In this document: piece by piece, positions 30,560 to 34,748 of the stretch | How the letters are laid out: each line of letters opens with the position of its first letter | How positions within the stretch are numbered: the first letter of the stretch is position 1 | From: GWB1-38-13 sp964488535 | Lineage (GTDB): Bacteria > Patescibacteriota > Microgenomatia > UBA8517 | Length of the DNA: 34,748 nt | Reading direction: 5' to 3' | Assembly (NCBI GenBank): GCA_964488535.1 | Contig: CAZAUT010000017.1 | Coordinates: forward strand, 1 to 34,748 | The notes under the pieces: model-generated | Told to the model about the DNA's origin: nothing | Seen by the model: only the letters and a program-made list of their open reading frames with translations | Database searches by the model: none | Made by a program: the position numbers and the translations under genes

Positions 30560-30948
30560 TACAGCAATTATGAAGTTATTTTTCATGAGATGTCAAGAGG
30601 ATAATTTATAATTAATTTTGTAAAGAGGTATCTAAATCTTCAAACCGTATCAAATCTTCGGTTTATATTTTTTTAATATTGTGTGAAATTTTACTTTTTA
30701 CTAATTAATAAATAAATGACCAAAAATGAAATAAAAAAAGAAAAAACTGGATATGTATAGAGCAGAAAATATTTATCCTCTCTATTAAAAGGTTTTTGAA
30801 GATGAATTTTATCCATTATATTTAATATTAACATATAAAGTTATCGAAGGAAGAGACGATTATAATCGTTAAAAACATAATACTCGGTACGTAAGTACGG
30901 GGGTAGTTGGATGTATATAATTAGACATTATGTGCTCCAGGTGGTACT

Positions 30949-30980
30949 TAACCTTACCAAGGTATGATTGGTAAAGGTTA
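30949..30980. repeat. Hairpin next to tRNA-Leu
   Basis: TAACCTTACCAA / TTGGTAAAGGTTA (11-12 pairs with one bulge). It lies on the 3' side of tRNA-Leu. The outer sequence on the minus strand (AAGTACCACCTGGAGCA) is weakly like the T-arm and 3' acceptor of that tRNA. The rest of the 30587-30990 spacer has no gene I can support. Confidence 0.5.
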
Positions 30981-30991
30981 GGCGTCCTAAG

Positions 30992-31075
30992 TGCTAGGAG
31001 TGGGAGTTGAACCCACACGCTTGTAAAAGCACACGGTCCTAAACCGTGCCTGTCTGCCAATTCCAGCATCCTAGC
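30992..31075 (-). tRNA. tRNA-Leu (TAG)
   Basis: 84 bases on the minus strand, with the long variable arm of class II tRNAs. Acceptor GCTAGGA/TCCTAGC, anticodon stem CACGG/CCGTG with loop TTTAGGA (anticodon TAG), T-stem GTGGG/CCCAC with loop TTCAACT, discriminator A. No CCA is encoded. Confidence 0.93.
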
Positions 31076-31260
31076 GTTTTCTACGTTTGACGCGCTTTGC
31101 CAATTCTTATCCTATATTTCTCGCCATACACTTGGAATTTTGCAGGGACAAAGCTTCAAGAGAGTAATATCACAATTATCATAATTATAACGATTGTAAA
31201 AATTATATCTATACGTAATTATTATATTTCTTAAGGATCTATCTCATACGGTATCTCCCA

Positions 31261-31298
31261 AAAAAAAAGAGAGGTTCCGACTGGCACCCCTCTTTTTA
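31261..31298 (-). terminator. Terminator of the methyltransferase gene
   Basis: On the minus strand AAAAAGAGGGG pairs with ACCTCTCTTTTT (one mismatch) and runs into a T-stretch. The rest of 31076-31398 holds no gene. Confidence 0.75.
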
Positions 31299-31398
31299 AG
31301 AAATCTTAACGCCATTATCAACGTAAGTTGTAATAGCCTTAAAACATGGATCGAATTATAGAAGATGATTTTTATTTTGTCAAGTATTATGGGATATT

Positions 31399-32154
31399 CT
31401 ATAGTTTTTTTCGTACGAGCACGAAGGTTGAGGGGCCGAAATATATATGGGATAATATTGTCTGGAAATATTTCTCAATGGAACACAAAACTTCAACCGG
31501 TATGTATTTTTTCAGAAATGTGCTTCTTACATTGGAAACGGAACGGATTTCAATAATCTCAAATCCGCAATTTTCCAGTATATCAAGGATATATCCGGGA
31601 TGGTAATTTTTAAAACCTATTGTGTGTTTTTTAATAGATTTTCTACTGCGAACATCTTTTGGAAAGATGTCGTAAAATACTGTAAAGTTTCCTTTGAGAA
31701 GTTCTTTTAAAACAGACTTCAGATGAAGCTTATTGGCAAATTCCAGAATAAAATATCCTCTGGGTTTCAAAACAGAGTGAACGGTGTCAAAAGTAGCTTT
31801 AATGTCATTGATGTGGTGTAGAACCCTTACCATAATGATCAGATCTATAGCATTATTTTTAACTTTATTGCACAACTTTTCTACAGAGCAATGTACAAAA
31901 TGAAGCTTGTTCGAGTGTCTTTCGTCTTTCGCAATGGATAACAGCTTAGCCGAAGGATCGGTTAGAATGATCTTTTTGGCACGGTGAAAGTAAGACGAAG
32001 TTAAACGTCCGTAACCAGCGCCAACCTCCAAAAGGGAGGTTACCGTCTTTATTTTCGCCAAAAATGAGCTAATAGCGATAACTTCAGCTTTGTGTTCATA
32101 AACTCTATCCTGCCAGTAGGAAGGATAGTCAAATTTATCGTAGTGCGCCGGCAT
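31399..32154 (-). CDS. Class I SAM-dependent methyltransferase
   Basis: About 251 residues from the ATG at 32154 (MPAHYDKFDYPSYWQ). A TTG start at 32196 would add 14 residues. SLLEVGAGYGRLT is motif I (SAM binding), ILTDPSAKLLSIA motif II, IDLIIMVRVLHHI motif IV and LKPRGYFILEFAN motif V. The substrate is unknown. In CPR genomes such genes often accompany envelope or sugar genes, and here it follows a cell-wall hydrolase gene. It ends with a terminator. Confidence 0.87.
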   Translation of the reverse strand: MPAHYDKFDYPSYWQDRVYEHKAEVIAISSFLAKIKTVTSLLEVGAGYGRLTSSYFHRAKKIILTDPSAKLLSIAKDERHSNKLHFVHCSVEKLCNKVKNNAIDLIIMVRVLHHINDIKATFDTVHSVLKPRGYFILEFANKLHLKSVLKELLKGNFTVFYDIFPKDVRSRKSIKKHTIGFKNYHPGYILDILENCGFEIIEIRSVSNVRSTFLKKYIPVEVLCSIEKYFQTILSHIYFGPSTFVLVRKKL

Positions 32155-32198
32155 ACAAGGCAAGGTGATATTATTCCCAATGATGATATTTGTCAAAG

Positions 32199-32801
32199 TT
32201 ACTCCATGTCCGATATAAATTGATTTACCGCATTTGCCCAGCTTCCATTTGAAAGTGGAGTATACTTTTTCATTATTTCGTTGGGATCCGTATAACCTTT
32301 TCCGATATAATCTCTTGCCAGTCCTTCTGATACGGTTCTTATTCCCTCTTCATATGACGAAAAACCCAAAGTTCCACGGCTGTGTATACCCCACCCCCAA
32401 CAGTTGTAGGTATTTTCCGGTATAAATTTACAGAGGTTGGATTCCTGTCTTGCAATAGCTGTGATTAGTCGAAAATCGATTCCATATTCGTCTGCAACAT
32501 TTACGATAAAATATGCATACGGTAATAGCGGGGAATCATATTGGCTTAAATATTGTTTGAGGATATCCCCTCTTGCATCCGATGAGATAAATTTGATGGA
32601 TGTACTCGGAGATTCGTCGGGAAGAGCTGCAAATATTTGACTGTCGTTTACACCTAAAACCTTACTTGGATCGTCTTGAACATTTTTATTCAGTGAGTAA
32701 AGCGAAAACAAAGAAATTAATATAATTATTGGAGAGGCAATAAAAAAGAATATAACGGACGTAAAAGTAAAACCATTTTTATGGTTAAGTAGACTTTTCA
32801 T
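32199..32801 (-). CDS. Glucosaminidase/lysozyme-like cell-wall hydrolase
   Basis: 200 residues. The N-terminal membrane segment (FTSVIFFFIASPIIILISL) anchors it. The catalytic part starts at ADEYGIDFRLITAIARQESN, where the Glu of RQESN fits the transglycosylase/glucosaminidase site. NCWGWGIHSRGTLGFSSYEEGI and a late GSWANAVNQFI are typical of this lysozyme-like superfamily. It probably cuts peptidoglycan at the outer membrane face. It is located just upstream of the methyltransferase gene. Confidence 0.85.
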   Translation of the reverse strand: MKSLLNHKNGFTFTSVIFFFIASPIIILISLFSLYSLNKNVQDDPSKVLGVNDSQIFAALPDESPSTSIKFISSDARGDILKQYLSQYDSPLLPYAYFIVNVADEYGIDFRLITAIARQESNLCKFIPENTYNCWGWGIHSRGTLGFSSYEEGIRTVSEGLARDYIGKGYTDPNEIMKKYTPLSNGSWANAVNQFISDME

Positions 32802-32995
32802 ATCTTTACTATACTAACACATATTTAGATATACATGAAGAAATCAACAGACAGTTATCGTTTATTTGCTTTGAAAGGGCCCCGTGAAGTCTTTATGCAA
32901 CGTATGACTTAAAAAATCATTTCAAACACTCGAATAATCTTTTTTAGAGTATGTTTTTGACTTGAGCAGTGTAATTAAAACACCATAAACATTAG

Positions 32996-33052
32996 TTTTT
33001 CGGCACACCCCCTGGCTTATATGTTATGTTTAAAACCCGCCTGTGTGCTGAA
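32996..33052. repeat. Inverted repeat TTTTCGGCACA/TGTGCTGAAAA
   Basis: Eleven pairs (one G-T) around a loop of about 35 bases that holds a GC-rich segment. It lies in the long spacer 32802-33204, which otherwise holds only the partial tRNA copy at 33125-33143. Confidence 0.5.
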
Positions 33053-33124
33053 AATGACGGGACAGTAAATATTGTTAATAACGAATTTAGTTAGTGGTCA
33101 TAAAATCCTGTGATCTCCGAAAAG

Positions 33125-33143
33125 TGAGCCTGGAAGGATTCGC
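33125..33143 (-). repeat. Partial 3' copy of tRNA-Lys
   Basis: The 19 bases gtgagcctggaaggattcg repeat exactly at 33204-33222, the 3' end of tRNA-Lys (T-loop part, T-stem 3' strand and acceptor 3' strand), 79 bases apart. Upstream on the minus strand TTCG ... CGAA and GCGCA ... TGCAC could pair to form a hairpin in the T-loop position. Confidence 0.8.
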
Positions 33144-33204
33144 TGTGCATAATATGAAATACCCGTGCGCTATCGAAGACCGGAAGGTGAACGAGCGGAG
33201 CGAG

Positions 33205-33276
33205 TGAGCCTGGAAGGATTCGAACCTTCAACCGCTTCCTTAAGAGGGAATTGCTCTACCATTGAGCTACAGGCCC
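33205..33276 (-). tRNA. tRNA-Lys (CTT)
   Basis: Minus strand: acceptor GGGCCTG/CAGGCTC, D-stem GCTC/GAGC, anticodon stem TTCC/GGAA with loop CTCTTAA (anticodon CTT), T-stem GAAGG/CCTTC with loop TTCGAAT, discriminator A. The first anticodon-stem pair (A-G) is a mismatch. No CCA is encoded. Partial copies of the tRNA lie on both sides. Confidence 0.9.
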
Positions 33277-33377
33277 ATGAGTGAAACGAAATGGGAATGT
33301 ATGCATCAATGGCCAAGCTTGATGCTTGCATCCGATTGTGTTAATACATAATCGGCTTACCATTGAGCTACAGGCCC
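33277..33377 (-). repeat. Partial 5' copy of tRNA-Lys with palindromic insert
   Basis: The 101-base unit begins with the first 20 bases of tRNA-Lys (GGGCCTGTAGCTCAATGGTA). It continues AGCC-GATT...AATCGG, GATGC/GCATC, AAGCTTGGCCATTGATG, and ends TTTCGTTTCACTCAT before the intact tRNA. The 16 bases before the tRNA (ATTTCGTTTCACTCAT) are also repeated upstream of the copy at 33378-33393, so a 36-base direct repeat brackets a 65-base insert. TCAATGG pairs with CCATTGA. Confidence 0.9.
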
Positions 33378-33406
33378 ATGAGTGAAACGAAATTGTTTAC
33401 CGACGT

Positions 33407-33412
33407 ATTATA
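33407..33412 (-). promoter_or_regulatory. -10 box of the tRNA-Lys unit
   Basis: TATAAT on the minus strand, overlapping the stop codon of the glycoside hydrolase gene (TAA at 33408-33410). It stands 30 bases before the partial tRNA copy, so the copy is transcribed. Confidence 0.5.
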
Positions 33413-34649
33413 TCTTTCTATAGAAAATAATTCCAATTTTTCCCGGTTCGATATCGGTAAATACGGGAGTATTTATTTCAATTTCGCCCTCTTCTTTATC
33501 ATAACCAAAAAGAGGGTTGTCCCTTGTCCAGATTGATTGTCCGATATTTTTCGCAATTCCGACACCGTATATCTTACTTTCCTTTTTTATGTATTCGGGA
33601 ATAAGCTCAATAAAAATTTCCGCTTTTGTAATCTGATGCGGTTGCCCTTTTACTTTAAGTACTTTTTGCATTTCTTCATAAAACGGGTAAAATCTTCCCG
33701 ATAAATCTTTCCATGAAAACACATCAAAAGGCGGAGCGGTATAATTTAGAATAAAAGGCGTGAAAGCAACAATCCGGCTATCTTCTGAATATATTTCAAA
33801 CAATTTTTTGTAATATTCATTGACTGTGTCAGAATCCAGGTATTTATCATTGCTTTCGGTTTTGTGAGCCCACCCGGTTTCGGTCACAAAAACGGGTAGT
33901 TTTTTTGCTACCCCCAACCTTCTGAGAAGCGACAGTTCCCACTCATACGCTCTAATACCGATCTGGCCTGTTTTTGAAGGAACTGAGGAGAAGTCGGGGT
34001 TTGGGTAGGAATGAGAGACCCAGCCGTCCGTATTTTCAAATATTTTAGGGTATTTTTTTAAAAGTTCAGTCAGATATTTTTCCTCGCTCATATGAGTTTT
34101 ATTATTTGGGGCGGAAGCGTCTAGTCCTGCCATCATAACAAAATAATCACCCGAAGAAACTTTCAAACGCTTTGAAAAATTAAGAAAATAATCTCCGTAT
34201 TCAACAGGGTTTACTTCAGCACCCCATTCTGTGGCATGGTTAACTTCGTTTCCGATAACGATATACCTATTTTTGGTTACCCAATTAAGTGAATCAAAAA
34301 AATTAACCCAGTCAGAGATTCCATCAGGATCCGGTTTTGTCCAATATGCACCACCCTGAGTTGTCGCTGTTCTTATGATGGGAATAAGATGGAGTCTGCG
34401 TAACCTATCAAAAACCCTTTGCCATCGGTTGTCATTTCTTTCATCTTCCCTTATGACTAATGTTACGTACCCCCAGTCTCCACCTGAAGAATTTACCAAA
34501 CGCCCCGCGTCTTCAAGGTCATTCTCGTCTGTAATGTGTATACCGAATTTATTATTCTCAACAGAGACAGGATCTTCAACCGCATATATGGGCACGGTAT
34601 TAAAAATAATAAAAATTAGAAAAATAAGTATAATGGAAATTTTCTTCAT
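33408..34649 (-). CDS. Secreted TIM-barrel glycoside hydrolase
   Basis: 413 residues. Signal peptide KKISIILIFLIFIIFNTVPIYA, then a (beta/alpha)8-type domain. VIGNEVNHATEW has the acid/base Glu after Asn (NE motif of clan GH-A), and VFVTETGWAH the nucleophile Glu. A beta-rich C-terminal domain follows (from KGQPHQITKAEIFIELIPEY). The exact GH family (39- or 5-like) and substrate are unclear. It is exported, so it may act on a host or environmental polysaccharide or on the cell's own envelope. Its stop overlaps the promoter of tRNA-Lys. Confidence 0.8.
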   Translation of the reverse strand: MKKISIILIFLIFIIFNTVPIYAVEDPVSVENNKFGIHITDENDLEDAGRLVNSSGGDWGYVTLVIREDERNDNRWQRVFDRLRRLHLIPIIRTATTQGGAYWTKPDPDGISDWVNFFDSLNWVTKNRYIVIGNEVNHATEWGAEVNPVEYGDYFLNFSKRLKVSSGDYFVMMAGLDASAPNNKTHMSEEKYLTELLKKYPKIFENTDGWVSHSYPNPDFSSVPSKTGQIGIRAYEWELSLLRRLGVAKKLPVFVTETGWAHKTESNDKYLDSDTVNEYYKKLFEIYSEDSRIVAFTPFILNYTAPPFDVFSWKDLSGRFYPFYEEMQKVLKVKGQPHQITKAEIFIELIPEYIKKESKIYGVGIAKNIGQSIWTRDNPLFGYDKEEGEIEINTPVFTDIEPGKIGIIFYRKI

Positions 34650-34671
34650 ATCAAAATATTACCAGATTTGG

Positions 34672-34677
34672 TATAAT
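34672..34677 (+). promoter_or_regulatory. -10 box of the tRNA unit at the right edge
   Basis: TATAAT, 16 bases before the tRNA-like sequence at 34694. Confidence 0.6.
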
Positions 34678-34693
34678 TTTGGGGAATTAATAA

Positions 34694-34748
34694 GGTCCGG
34701 TAGCTGAATGGATAAGAACCTGCCAAGGCAGAACCTTGACCATTTTCA
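34694..34748 (+). repeat. Start of a partial 5' tRNA copy, cut by the window edge
   Basis: GGTCCGGTAGCTGAATGG looks like the first bases of a tRNA. But after the D-loop comes AAG-AAC, the hairpin CTGCC-AA-GGCAG, AAC-CTT-GA-CCATTTTCA. TGAATGG pairs with CCATTTTCA, and AAG with CTT, the same design as at the tRNA-Ala and tRNA-Lys loci. So this is probably a partial copy, not the tRNA itself. The intact tRNA is expected further right. Confidence 0.7.

Noticed and set aside
30655..30680. Terminator AAACC ... GGTTT with T-run
   Set aside because: The stem has only five pairs, the loop is long, and there is no plus-strand gene upstream.
34694..34748. A normal tRNA gene cut by the window end
   Set aside because: After the D-loop the sequence does not give a five-pair anticodon stem with a seven-base loop. 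Instead it folds back on the D-arm as in the other partial copies.
1..34748. Use of an alternative genetic code (TGA as Gly)
   Set aside because: Several genes end properly at TGA (for example at 793 and 5354), and no conserved protein reads through TGA.

Overview
The window looks like a piece of an AT-rich Candidate Phyla Radiation (Patescibacteria) genome, most likely of the Microgenomates type. The grounds are short gaps between genes, reduced versions of housekeeping proteins (PheT without its tRNA-binding domain, trigger factor without its PPIase domain), a DUF5660-like protein, several small disordered proteins, few clear Shine-Dalgarno sites, and tRNA genes without an encoded CCA. TGA acts as an ordinary stop, so the code-25 lineages (Gracilibacteria/SR1) are unlikely. 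This placement is inference.

Layout. 1-1.26 kb (+): the C-terminal end of a class A penicillin-binding protein and a small coiled-coil protein. 1.24-11.55 kb (-): the classic translation cluster in the order thrS, infC, rpmI, rplT, pheS, pheT. Two sets of genes are inserted in it: a Dabb protein and an alpha/beta hydrolase after thrS, and a trio after rplT (a free-standing archaeal-type ThrRS editing-domain protein, an unknown 300-residue protein and an M19 dipeptidase). A T-box-like antiterminator lies in the thrS leader. 12.3-14.5 kb (-): typA and a small membrane protein. 14.6-18.05 kb: tRNA-Ala and tRNA-Val enclose a plus-strand cassette (DUF2584-like protein, SDR, histidine phosphatase, APH-type kinase). 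18.1-22 kb (-): a short peptide gene with a strong SD, a DUF5660-like gene, tig, a phage-holin-like membrane protein and a lipase-like hydrolase. 22.1-24.2 kb (+): SAM-I riboswitch, metK and a secreted protein. 24.2-26.7 kb (-): small proteins and an Nramp-like transporter. 27.0-28.9 kb (+): a small conserved protein and a Y-family DNA polymerase. 29.1-34.65 kb (-): DUF192, secreted coiled-coil protein, tRNA-Leu, methyltransferase, glucosaminidase-like protein, tRNA-Lys and a secreted glycoside hydrolase. The last bases carry a promoter and the start of another tRNA-like unit.

The most unusual signal is at the tRNA genes. Between the promoter and the intact tRNA lie copies of only the first ~20 nt of that same tRNA (acceptor 5' strand, D-stem 5' strand and D-loop). 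Each copy is followed by a short palindromic insert that pairs back onto the copied D-arm. tRNA-Ala has three copies in tandem and tRNA-Lys has one. The right edge of the window starts with the same design for a further tRNA. Partial 3' copies follow tRNA-Val and tRNA-Lys. The shared architecture (ATGG-T-AAG ... CTTG-CCA) with different base sequences at each locus suggests a family of tRNA-targeting palindromic elements or a leader RNA device that I cannot name.

Other second-look items are a SAM-I aptamer with an extra helix where the kink-turn should be, an in-frame palindromic insertion inside the Y-family polymerase gene, a 23-nt motif repeated at distant sites, and several families of degenerate short intergenic repeats.
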